A program made the translations under genes and the position numbers. Shown one piece after another: positions 50,773 to 58,328 of a DNA stretch of 64,000 nt. The notes under the pieces are model-generated. The model saw only the letters and a program-made list of their open reading frames with translations, did no database searches and was not told the origin of the DNA. The number at the start of each line of letters is the position of its first letter. Within the stretch, counting starts at the first letter, position 1. The DNA is taken from positions 678,354-742,353 of the forward strand of contig NZ_QRDQ01000008.1 of assembly GCF_003385895.1 (NCBI RefSeq). Direction: 5' to 3'. Origin of the DNA: Flavobacterium cutihirudinis (GTDB lineage: Bacteria > Bacteroidota > Bacteroidia > Flavobacteriales > Flavobacteriaceae).

Positions 50773-51102
50773 CTAAAGAGAAAATGATTCTCCGCATCCG
50801 CAAGTTCTGCTTGCGTTTGGATTGTTGAATACAAATCCTTTTCCGTTTAATCCGCCTGAAAATTCAAGAATTGTTCCGGCTAAATATAGAAATGATTTTT
50901 TTTCAACTGCTATTTGGATATCATTGTCTACGAATATCTTGTCATCATCTCCTTTGGTTTTGTCAAATTTCAAATCGTATGACAAACCAGAGCATCCGCC
51001 ACTTTTCACTCCCACACGTACGTAGTCGTGTGCGGCGTCAAAACCATCGTCTGTCATCAAATCGATGATTTTCTTTTTGGCTGTATCAGAAACTTTTATC
51101 AT
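50773..51102 (-). CDS. sufA: A-type Fe-S carrier protein (SufA/IscA/ErpA family)
   Basis: The start was set at the ATG giving MIKVSDTAKKKIIDLM, the usual beginning; a longer frame to 51189 would add 29 non-family residues. The 109-residue product has the three conserved cysteines: C37 in SGGCSGLSYDL, and C101/C103 in SRTCGCGESF. Carries assembled clusters to target proteins. First gene of the SUF block, with a TATCTTTG promoter ~110 bp upstream. Confidence 0.95.
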   Translation of the reverse strand: MIKVSDTAKKKIIDLMTDDGFDAAHDYVRVGVKSGGCSGLSYDLKFDKTKGDDDKIFVDNDIQIAVEKKSFLYLAGTILEFSGGLNGKGFVFNNPNASRTCGCGESFSL

Positions 51103-51209
51103 TGTGTTTATGGTTTTTAATTTTCTTTTTTTGATAGAATTCTTTAAAAAAGTAATCAAATTATTACAATTTAAACAGCTGTCTATCAATGTTCAAATGA
51201 AATTGTCTG

Positions 51210-51240
51210 CAAAGATACGACTTAAAAACCTTTTTCCATA
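51210..51240 (-). promoter_or_regulatory. Promoter of the sufA-sufB-sufC-sufD block
   Basis: Leftward TATG-N19-TATCTTTG; -7 box at 51210-51217 is exact, -33 is weak. Transcript leader ~100 nt, long enough for post-transcriptional control. No obvious Fur- or IscR-like palindrome was recognised here. Confidence 0.5.
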
Positions 51241-51438
51241 ACGGTTCACATTATTATAACAAATGTTAAAATAGACAGAAGTTATTTTGCTGTTTAAAAT
51301 TTGTAATAAATCTCCCTATTAGGTTAGAAATAGAAAGAAACTTACAAATATTTCGTGTCGAGTTGCTGAATTGGTAATAATTTTATAATTATAGTTAAAA
51401 TACCGTATTTTTACGTGTTTATTAATATAAATTATTAT

Positions 51439-51460
51439 TATTTTTGCGAAAAATTAGGAG
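51439..51460 (+). promoter_or_regulatory. -7 element and ribosome-binding site of the coiled-coil protein gene
   Basis: TATTTTTG (51439-51446) then AGGAG (51456-51460) five bases before ATG 51466. The pair decides the start: the longer frame (51415) would begin upstream of its own promoter. A clear AGGAG is unusual in this window. Confidence 0.5.
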
Positions 51461-51465
51461 TAATT

Positions 51466-52386
51466 ATGAAGAAAAACTACAAAGAAAGCTGGGTAAAGTT
51501 ACTTTTTGCATTGGTTTTTGTTTTTGGAATAGGTGCTACATATTTAATTTTTAGTAATGAAACAAATGTACTTGAAGATAATGCTCCGGATGATCGACTA
51601 GAAATTATCGAGCCCGATAATACTGTTTCTGCACAAGAAAGCATCCTGGATTCTTTAAGTAACTTAAAGTTGGCTTATGATGTTGCCATTTTTGAGAAAA
51701 CCGCGCTTTCGAAGGAATTGGAATTGGAGCGAAAAAATATTGAGAATTTGATGGATATTATTAAAGCTTCAAAAAATCCGTCTACAGAACAGATCAAAAT
51801 TTTCCGCAAACAACTTTCGGATCTTAAAACTTCATTGGACGAAAAAGTTGCAGAAATAAATAAATTAAAATCTCAAAACAAAAACTTGCTGACGGAAATT
51901 GAAAGCCAGAACGAGGTAATGTACAAGCAAAAGGCTGAAAATGACACCTTAATTTCCAAGCAGAAAAAACTGGAATCTACATTAAAAGATGCGTCAAAAT
52001 TGTCTTTGGGTAATTTTAAAGTAACAGCTCTTAATGAAAAGAGTTCTGGAAAAGAGCAGGAAACGACTAAAGCAAAAAATACAGACAAGCTCAAAATTAG
52101 TTTTTCCGTCAACGGAAATTCTGTTGCAAAAACTGGAAAAAGAGTGTATTATATTCAGGTTTTGGATCAAAAAAATACCGTTTTAGGAGAGAATAAACTA
52201 ATCGAGTTTGGCAATGATAAAGCATTAGTTTACAGTTTTTTAGTTGGCGTTGATTATCAAGGAAAAATGGCCAATGTTTATGGTGTTTTAAATAATGAGT
52301 TAGCCAAGTTTAAAAAAGGAACTTATTTTGTCAACTTCTTCGACAAACAAGAAATAATGGGAAGTTCTTCTATCACATTAGAATAA
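51466..52386 (+). CDS. Membrane-anchored coiled-coil protein, unknown function
   Basis: 306 residues from the ATG giving MKKNYKESWVKLLFALVFVFGIGAT. One N-terminal TM helix (~10-30), then an acidic linker, a long predicted coiled coil (~55-170, heptads of L/I/K/E such as SKELELERKNIENLMDIIKA and KSQNKNLLTEIESQNEVMYKQ), a Lys/Ser/Thr-rich joint, and a C-terminal beta-rich domain (~200-306, KISFSVNGNSVAKTGKRVYYIQVLDQ ... GTYFVNFFDKQEIMGSSSITL). The long periplasmic coiled coil plus Ig-like end could span the envelope. Family not recognised; divergent from sufA. Confidence 0.75.
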   Translation: MKKNYKESWVKLLFALVFVFGIGATYLIFSNETNVLEDNAPDDRLEIIEPDNTVSAQESILDSLSNLKLAYDVAIFEKTALSKELELERKNIENLMDIIKASKNPSTEQIKIFRKQLSDLKTSLDEKVAEINKLKSQNKNLLTEIESQNEVMYKQKAENDTLISKQKKLESTLKDASKLSLGNFKVTALNEKSSGKEQETTKAKNTDKLKISFSVNGNSVAKTGKRVYYIQVLDQKNTVLGENKLIEFGNDKALVYSFLVGVDYQGKMANVYGVLNNELAKFKKGTYFVNFFDKQEIMGSSSITLE

Positions 52387-52436
52387 TCAAACCAAAAGTT
52401 TAAAAGAGTTTTTAGTGTAAACAAGTATGGATTTCC

Positions 52437-52444
52437 TAGCTTTG
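52437..52444 (+). promoter_or_regulatory. -7 element of the MBL hydrolase gene
   Basis: TAGCTTTG, exact TAnnTTTG, 23 bp before the ATG; -33 unclear. Confidence 0.4.
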
Positions 52445-52467
52445 TTTTTTACTAGAAATCTATTTTT

Positions 52468-53325
52468 ATGAAACTTTATCCAATAGAATCCGGAAATTTT
52501 AAACTTGACGGAGGTGCAATGTTTGGTGTTGTACCCAAAACAATCTGGAACAAAACCAATCCCGCTGATGCCAATAATTTAATCGATATTGCTGCGCGTT
52601 GTTTACTTATTGAAGACGCAAACCGCTTGATTTTGATTGATACCGGAATGGGAGATAAACAATCAGAAAAGTTTTTTGGATATTACTCACTTTGGGGTTC
52701 ACATTCTTTAGATAAATCTTTGGCAAAATATGGTTTTCACCGAGATGATGTAACCGATGTTTTTATGACGCATTTGCATTTTGATCATTGTGGTGGAAGC
52801 GTTCAGTGGAATTCGGATAAAACGGGTTATGAACCTGCTTTTAAAAATGCGAAGTTTTGGACAAATGAAAATCATTGGGAATGGGCAACAAAACCTAATG
52901 CCAGAGAAAAAGCTTCTTTTTTATCAGAGAATATTTTGCCGATGCAGGAAAGTGGACAACTGAATTTTATTGAAAGACCAAATTCTGATTTTGGGTTCTC
53001 TAAAGAATTAGGCTTCGAAATCTTTTATGTTGACGGTCATACCGAAAAACAAATGATTCCTTATATAAAATATCAAGATAAAACCATTGTTTTTTGCGCC
53101 GATTTATTAGCGACAGCAGGACATATTCCGCTTCCTTATGTAATGGGTTATGACACACGACCGTTGTTAACAATGCCGGAAAAATCAAAATTTTTAAATG
53201 CAGCAGCAGATCAAAATCATTATTTGTTTTTGGAACACGATGCGCACAATCAAATTATAACAGTTGAACATACTGAAAAAGGAGTGAGGCTGAAAGAGGT
53301 ATTTACCTGCGAAGATATTTTTTAA
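52468..53325 (+). CDS. MBL-fold metallo-hydrolase
   Basis: A 285-residue metallo-beta-lactamase-fold enzyme without signal peptide. Zinc motif H102-x-H104-x-D106-H107 in FMTHLHFDHCGG; LILIDTGMG precedes it as usual; later ligands in FYVDGHTEKQMIP (His ~190) and FCADLLA (Asp ~211), and a final His in FLEHDAHNQI. It resembles the quorum-quenching lactonase/glyoxalase-like branch; substrate unknown. Single gene, convergent with the giant T9SS gene via a shared terminator. Confidence 0.9.
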   Translation: MKLYPIESGNFKLDGGAMFGVVPKTIWNKTNPADANNLIDIAARCLLIEDANRLILIDTGMGDKQSEKFFGYYSLWGSHSLDKSLAKYGFHRDDVTDVFMTHLHFDHCGGSVQWNSDKTGYEPAFKNAKFWTNENHWEWATKPNAREKASFLSENILPMQESGQLNFIERPNSDFGFSKELGFEIFYVDGHTEKQMIPYIKYQDKTIVFCADLLATAGHIPLPYVMGYDTRPLLTMPEKSKFLNAAADQNHYLFLEHDAHNQIITVEHTEKGVRLKEVFTCEDIF

Positions 53326-53345
53326 AATATACCTTAAAATCATAA

Positions 53346-53383
53346 AAAAGTCCCGTTTTCTATGGAATGAAAACGGGACTTTT
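53346..53383. terminator. Bidirectional intrinsic terminator
   Basis: Perfect 14-bp stem AAAAGTCCCGTTTT / AAAACGGGACTTTT, 10-nt loop, between the MBL and the large T9SS gene. A lone right arm of the same sequence is left at 58299-58310. Confidence 0.9.
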
Positions 53384-53401
53384 AAATTTGATTAATTGCA
53401 A

Positions 53402-56400
53402 TTATTCGACAATTATTTTTTTGGCAGAAGCCGCATCTTGATTGATTAAGTATACGTAATAAACTCCTCTCGGTAAGCCAGATAAATTGATTGTATTAGT
53501 TGTGTTAGCAGACTCTAAAGTAAATGATTTTACAAGTTGTCCTAGTGTATTATAAACATTTGCTTTTTCTACTGAAACATTGCTAATGGTTAATTCTCCT
53601 TTTGTTGGATTTGGATAAAGTGACGCTTTATTTAGAACATTATCATCAACACCTAGTTGTTTACAAGTTGAGGAATATGTTGTTGATGACTCTTTAATAT
53701 TTGACCAGTTGGCGTTAGAATAGTTTGCGTCATCGACAGTAATACAACTTAAAGATGTAAGTCCTAAAAAGCTTGTTGTTAAATTAGAAACAGTTTGTTT
53801 ACTAGTGGTTGAGTTAATAATAAAGTTTTTGTTATTTCCATTTTTGACATTTAATTCTAGCAACGGATTTGCTACAACATAAATGACTTTAAGATTAGTG
53901 TTTTTTGATAAATCTAAAGTAGTAATTTGATTTAAAGATGCATTTAATATTTCTAAACGGGTATTGTCACTTAGATTTAAAGAAATCAGTTGATTGTTAC
54001 TAATATCCAAAGAGGTCAGAGCGGTAAAATATTCAATTCCTGTTAAATCTTTAATATTGCTATTTGAAAGATCTAAAGAAGTTATAGAATTGACATCGGA
54101 AATTGTTATTTTTCCGTTTAAACCATCGGTATCAATTCCTAAATCAATTAATTTTTGTTCAAAATGACTGTCAGGAATTATCGCATAGAACGTTGGACAA
54201 TCTGTGTTGTAGGTAGCAGTCATGTCTTTTAACGTTGCCCAATTTGCATTGGAATATTCTGCATCATCAACCTGAATACAAATTAAATCTGGGTTATTAG
54301 AAAAATCTGATGTTTTAATATGGAGTTTTTTGTTATTTCCATTTTTTAAATTTAGTGTTTTAAGTTTGTTTTGGGAACAGTCTAAACTGTCTAAAAGAAG
54401 GTTTTTAGATAAATCTAAAGATGTTAATTCATTTTCAGAAACCCTTAATCCTCTCAATGAAATAAAACCTGCTATTCCTGTTAGGTCTTTTATAGCATAT
54501 TTGCCAATATATAAATGCTCTACGTCACGGATGCTACTATTTAGTACTTTTCCATTTTTTCCGTCTTTGTCAATACTAAGCATAATTAATCTTTCTTCAA
54601 AATTACCATCAGGAATCATAGTATATTCCTCTGTGCAATCGGTACTGTAATTTGCTGATATATCTCTTAACGATGACCAGTTTGCATTTGAATAAGTTGT
54701 ATTATCAACTTGTATACAAGTGAGGTTTGGGTTGTTTCTGAAATTGGAATTCTTTAGTTCTAAAATAGTATTATTTCCGTTTTTCAAATTCACTGAAGTT
54801 AATTCATTGTGATCGAATGCTAAAGTGCTTATATTCGGATTTTTAGAAATGTCAAGATTAGATATTAGATTATTAGAGCAATAAAAAGAAGATAAATTTG
54901 TATTACTTGAAATATCAATTGCTGTAATAAAATTATCACGAATATCTAAGCTGGTAAGTAAGGTGTTTTTTGATGTATTCAAAGCCGTAAATTGATTCTT
55001 ACTACAGGATAACTCTGTCAAATTTAAATTTTCTTTAATATCTATATTTTTTAAAGAGTTTTCAGAGCAAACTAAATTCTTTAAAGAAACATTGTCTGAT
55101 AAATCTAATGAAGTCAATACGTTTTTTGGACATTCTAACAAAGAGAGGATTGCGGCATTTTTGATGTTTAAAGTTGTCAATTTATTAGAACCGCATTGTA
55201 GATATTCCAAAATAGTATTTTTAGATAAGTCTAAAGTTGTTAATTGATTAAAATTAAGAACCAATCCATACAACTCTTTGTTATTAGATAAATCTAAAGT
55301 TGTTAAGCTGTTATATTCTGCACTTAAAAAAGATAATTTTGTATTCTGACTTACATCTAGTGTTGTTAATTCGTTTTTTCCAATTGATAAATTGGCTAAT
55401 AAAGTGTTTGGTTTAAGATTTATATTCTTCAATTTGTTTTCTCTGGCAGATAATGAGGTCAATTTTGTATTTGAAGAAAGGTTTAAAGTCGCTATTTGAT
55501 TTTTATCTACATTAAGAGATGTTAATTCTCCAAATGCTTCAATACCAGTCAAATCTTCAATCGAGGCAGAAGAGAGATTTAAACTCTTCTGTGCCATTAT
55601 GTTTGTATTTAAAATCTTTCCATCAATAGGTTCGGCATCAAGACCTAACTCAATAAGTTTTTTTTCAAAATTTGGATCTGGTATAGCGGTATAACTGCTA
55701 TTGTCTGTTTGGGAAGTATATAATCCTGCAATCTCTTCAGGTGATAACACACGATTCCAAATACCAATATCATCTATTGAACCTTCAAAATAATTGTTTG
55801 ATTTATTTTTTCCAATTCTAAAAAGATTTCCATAACCGTTTGTATATAAATCAGCAGTTCCGGTTAATTTAAGTACATTGTCTATGTAAACACAATAAGT
55901 ATTCGTGTCTTCATTGAAGGTCATGACAAAAAAGGTCCATTTATTACTCAAATAATTTTCTTGAGATGAGAAATTTTTTGAATCAAATTGAATATCTAAA
56001 TAACCTTTGCTATAAAGACTTATTTTAAACCAATAATTTGGATCAGTTTCATTTCCATAGCTTACGAGACAAAAATCTAATTCTTTAGAGTTTACAGGAA
56101 GACCCGCTTTAAACCATCCGGTAATAGTTCTTGAGCCTCCTTTTAATGGATAGTTTTTTATGTCAGCTTCGATAGCGCTTGTAGTTCCGTTAAAAGAATA
56201 AGCACTATTACTACTTCCAAATCTGTCTGTGGTAAGCGTGGTATTTGTAGCTATTCCATTTGATTCATTTCCACTCGTGTCATTTGCATTTCCATTAAAA
56301 GGATAATAGGCAAGCAAACCTTCAATTGGAATTCCATTTACTGTACCAGCGATAATTGTCACATCAACTGCCGTTTTTGTGCTTTCGCATCCGTTGATAG

Positions 56401-58129
56401 TTTGTGAAACATAATATTTGCCCGTTTTGAGAGTTGTTTCTGAGCTTAAGGCTATTCCTGTTTCAGCAACATTATACCACTTAAGATTAATCCCAGAAGC
56501 TTGTAATTTAGCAACAGTGGCACCGTTGTTATATGTTTGTGCAATTGCTGTTGGAGGTAGAGTATTGCTTTCATTGATTACTGCAGAATTTGTGACAATG
56601 CATCCATTACTGTCTTTCACCATAACTGTGTAATTTCCAGCTGACAGATTAACAAAATTCGAGGAACTTTGATATCCAAAAAGAGGTGAAATCGCATATT
56701 GATATGATGATGTCCCGCCTTTTGCCGTAATGCTAATTTGTCCATTATTACTGCCATTACAGCTTGCAGTTGTAAATACATTAAAACTAATTAGAGCTGG
56801 ATTTGTAATCTCAACACTTTTTGTGATTGATAATGAAGCAGCATCTTTTACCGTACAAGTATAAGTTCCAGCAGTCAATCCAGTAATTGAAGCTGTTGTT
56901 GCTCCATTAGACCAAAGGTAAGTATATGGAGCTGTACCGCCCGAAACAGATGCTATTGTGGCAGAACCGTTAGATTCGCCTGTACATTTTAAATTTATTT
57001 GGGAAGTTGTTACTACAAACGAAACTTGACATGTAACTGTTATCGGTGCATTTTTATAAACATTTGTACCGTCACCTAATTGACCATAAGAATTGTCTCC
57101 GAAAGTCAACATAGTCCCATCAGTACTCACTGCAGCTTTGTAATACCAGCCTGCGGTTACAGCTTGCCAATTTTTTCCTGTTCCTATTTGTATTGGTATA
57201 AGGCTGTTTAGGGTTGTGCCATTTCCTAATTCATTGTGTGAATTGTATCCCCAAGTCCATAAAGAACCATCTGTTTTTATAGCAATTGAATGATCGCCTG
57301 CCGCTCCTAAACTTTTCCAATCTGTTGATGTTCCAATTTTTATCGGAACATAGCTATCCGTAGTTGTGCCGTTTCCTAATTCTCCATATTTATTTTTCCC
57401 CCAAGCCCATAAGGATCCGTCTGTTTTTATAGCAATTGTATGACTGCCTCCTCCGCATATCGTTTTCCAATCAGTTGCTGTTCCAATTTTTTTTGGCGAA
57501 TAACCTTTTGAAGTAGTACCATCTCCTAATTGTCCTGTATCATTTCCTCCCCAAGTCCATAAAGTGCCATCTTTTTTTAAGCCTATAGTGTGATAATAAC
57601 CTACGGTTATCTCTTTCCAATCTGTAGCTGTTCCAATCTGTTTAGGAATTCCGGGTCCCGAGCTGGTTCCATTTCCTAATTGTCCAAAATAGTTATCTCC
57701 CCAAGCCCACAAAGTTCCATCATTTTTTAAGGCAACTGTATATTGATTTCCTGCAGCAACTGTTTGCCAATCAACTGCAGTTCCTATTTGTGTAGGAATG
57801 GTTTTATTTGTACTGGTACCATCTCCTAATTGCCCATTTTTATTTCCTCCCCAAGTCCATAAAGATCCATCTTTTTTTAGAGCAACCGTGTGATCAGTGC
57901 TGGTAGCGACTATCTTCCAATCAGTAGCTGTTCCTATTTTTTGTGGCGTGTAGTTATTTATAATGTTGCCATCTCCTAATTGTCCACTTTTATTTTCTCC
58001 CCAACTCCATAAGCTATTATCTGTTTTTAAGGCAACAGTAAAGCCGTATCCAGAAGTTACTGTTTGCCAGCATTGGGCATCTATTTGTGAAAAAGAAAGA
58101 ATTAAAATTAAAAGTAAAATTTTTCTCAT
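53402..58129 (-). CDS. Giant T9SS cargo protein: RCC1 repeats - SprB repeats - LamG - LRR x3 - sorting tail
   Basis: A 1575-residue surface or secreted protein with a signal peptide (to QIDAQ, ~19). Order of parts: seven RCC1-type repeats (~20-370; DNSLWSWGENKSGQLGDG and similar every ~50 residues); two SprB-type repeats (~375-525; GESNGSATIASVSGGTAPYTYLWSNG); an Ig-like stretch; a LamG/concanavalin-like jelly roll (~605-785; GLLAYYPFNGNANDTSG ... FEGSIDDIGIWNRVLSPEEI); three leucine-rich-repeat blocks, each opening with IPD-x-x-F-E-x-x-LI (~795, ~1165, ~1310); and a type A T9SS sorting domain (~1495-1575; ASLYPNPTKGELTISNV ... GVYYVYLINQDAASAKKI). LRR and RCC1 domains point to binding or adhesion, but the ligand is unknown. 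Promoter box TACATTTG upstream. Confidence 0.88.
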   Translation of the reverse strand: MRKILLLILILSFSQIDAQCWQTVTSGYGFTVALKTDNSLWSWGENKSGQLGDGNIINNYTPQKIGTATDWKIVATSTDHTVALKKDGSLWTWGGNKNGQLGDGTSTNKTIPTQIGTAVDWQTVAAGNQYTVALKNDGTLWAWGDNYFGQLGNGTSSGPGIPKQIGTATDWKEITVGYYHTIGLKKDGTLWTWGGNDTGQLGDGTTSKGYSPKKIGTATDWKTICGGGSHTIAIKTDGSLWAWGKNKYGELGNGTTTDSYVPIKIGTSTDWKSLGAAGDHSIAIKTDGSLWTWGYNSHNELGNGTTLNSLIPIQIGTGKNWQAVTAGWYYKAAVSTDGTMLTFGDNSYGQLGDGTNVYKNAPITVTCQVSFVVTTSQINLKCTGESNGSATIASVSGGTAPYTYLWSNGATTASITGLTAGTYTCTVKDAASLSITKSVEITNPALISFNVFTTASCNGSNNGQISITAKGGTSSYQYAISPLFGYQSSSNFVNLSAGNYTVMVKDSNGCIVTNSAVINESNTLPPTAIAQTYNNGATVAKLQASGINLKWYNVAETGIALSSETTLKTGKYYVSQTINGCESTKTAVDVTIIAGTVNGIPIEGLLAYYPFNGNANDTSGNESNGIATNTTLTTDRFGSSNSAYSFNGTTSAIEADIKNYPLKGGSRTITGWFKAGLPVNSKELDFCLVSYGNETDPNYWFKISLYSKGYLDIQFDSKNFSSQENYLSNKWTFFVMTFNEDTNTYCVYIDNVLKLTGTADLYTNGYGNLFRIGKNKSNNYFEGSIDDIGIWNRVLSPEEIAGLYTSQTDNSSYTAIPDPNFEKKLIELGLDAEPIDGKILNTNIMAQKSLNLSSASIEDLTGIEAFGELTSLNVDKNQIATLNLSSNTKLTSLSARENKLKNINLKPNTLLANLSIGKNELTTLDVSQNTKLSFLSAEYNSLTTLDLSNNKELYGLVLNFNQLTTLDLSKNTILEYLQCGSNKLTTLNIKNAAILSLLECPKNVLTSLDLSDNVSLKNLVCSENSLKNIDIKENLNLTELSCSKNQFTALNTSKNTLLTSLDIRDNFITAIDISSNTNLSSFYCSNNLISNLDISKNPNISTLAFDHNELTSVNLKNGNNTILELKNSNFRNNPNLTCIQVDNTTYSNANWSSLRDISANYSTDCTEEYTMIPDGNFEERLIMLSIDKDGKNGKVLNSSIRDVEHLYIGKYAIKDLTGIAGFISLRGLRVSENELTSLDLSKNLLLDSLDCSQNKLKTLNLKNGNNKKLHIKTSDFSNNPDLICIQVDDAEYSNANWATLKDMTATYNTDCPTFYAIIPDSHFEQKLIDLGIDTDGLNGKITISDVNSITSLDLSNSNIKDLTGIEYFTALTSLDISNNQLISLNLSDNTRLEILNASLNQITTLDLSKNTNLKVIYVVANPLLELNVKNGNNKNFIINSTTSKQTVSNLTTSFLGLTSLSCITVDDANYSNANWSNIKESSTTYSSTCKQLGVDDNVLNKASLYPNPTKGELTISNVSVEKANVYNTLGQLVKSFTLESANTTNTINLSGLPRGVYYVYLINQDAASAKKIIVE

Positions 58130-58172
58130 AGAGTAAATATTGGGTTATATAATAATTTGAAAATCTCAAAGC

Positions 58173-58203
58173 CAAATGTAAGAAAATTATTCATATTTGC
58201 GAA
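58173..58203 (-). promoter_or_regulatory. Promoter of the giant T9SS gene
   Basis: Leftward TTCG-N19-TACATTTG, -7 box at 58173-58180; leader ~36 nt. Confidence 0.45.
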
Positions 58204-58250
58204 TGGATTAAAAATCATAAAAAAACCATTTTTGTTTAGTTGAAAATGAA

Positions 58251-58310
58251 CTGCCCCCAAATAGTGTCAAACTTTTTAGGGGCAGCTAATAATTTGAGAA
58301 CGGGACTTTT
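58251..58310. mobile_element. IS-end-like remnant within a broken terminator
   Basis: CTGCCCC (58251-58257) and GGGGCAG (58279-58285) enclose CAAATAGTGTCAAACTTTTTA. Each half, read inward, resembles IS3-type ends (CTGCCCCnAAAnAGT...). It is followed by AACGGGACTTTT (58299-58310), the right arm of the terminator seen intact at 53346-53383. No transposase is present. Confidence 0.35.
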
Positions 58311-58328
58311 AGGTTAAAATTAGCTTAG

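Noticed and set aside
51102..51189. Longer N-terminus for sufA
   Set aside because: The extra 29 residues do not belong to the A-type carrier family; the region fits a 5' leader.
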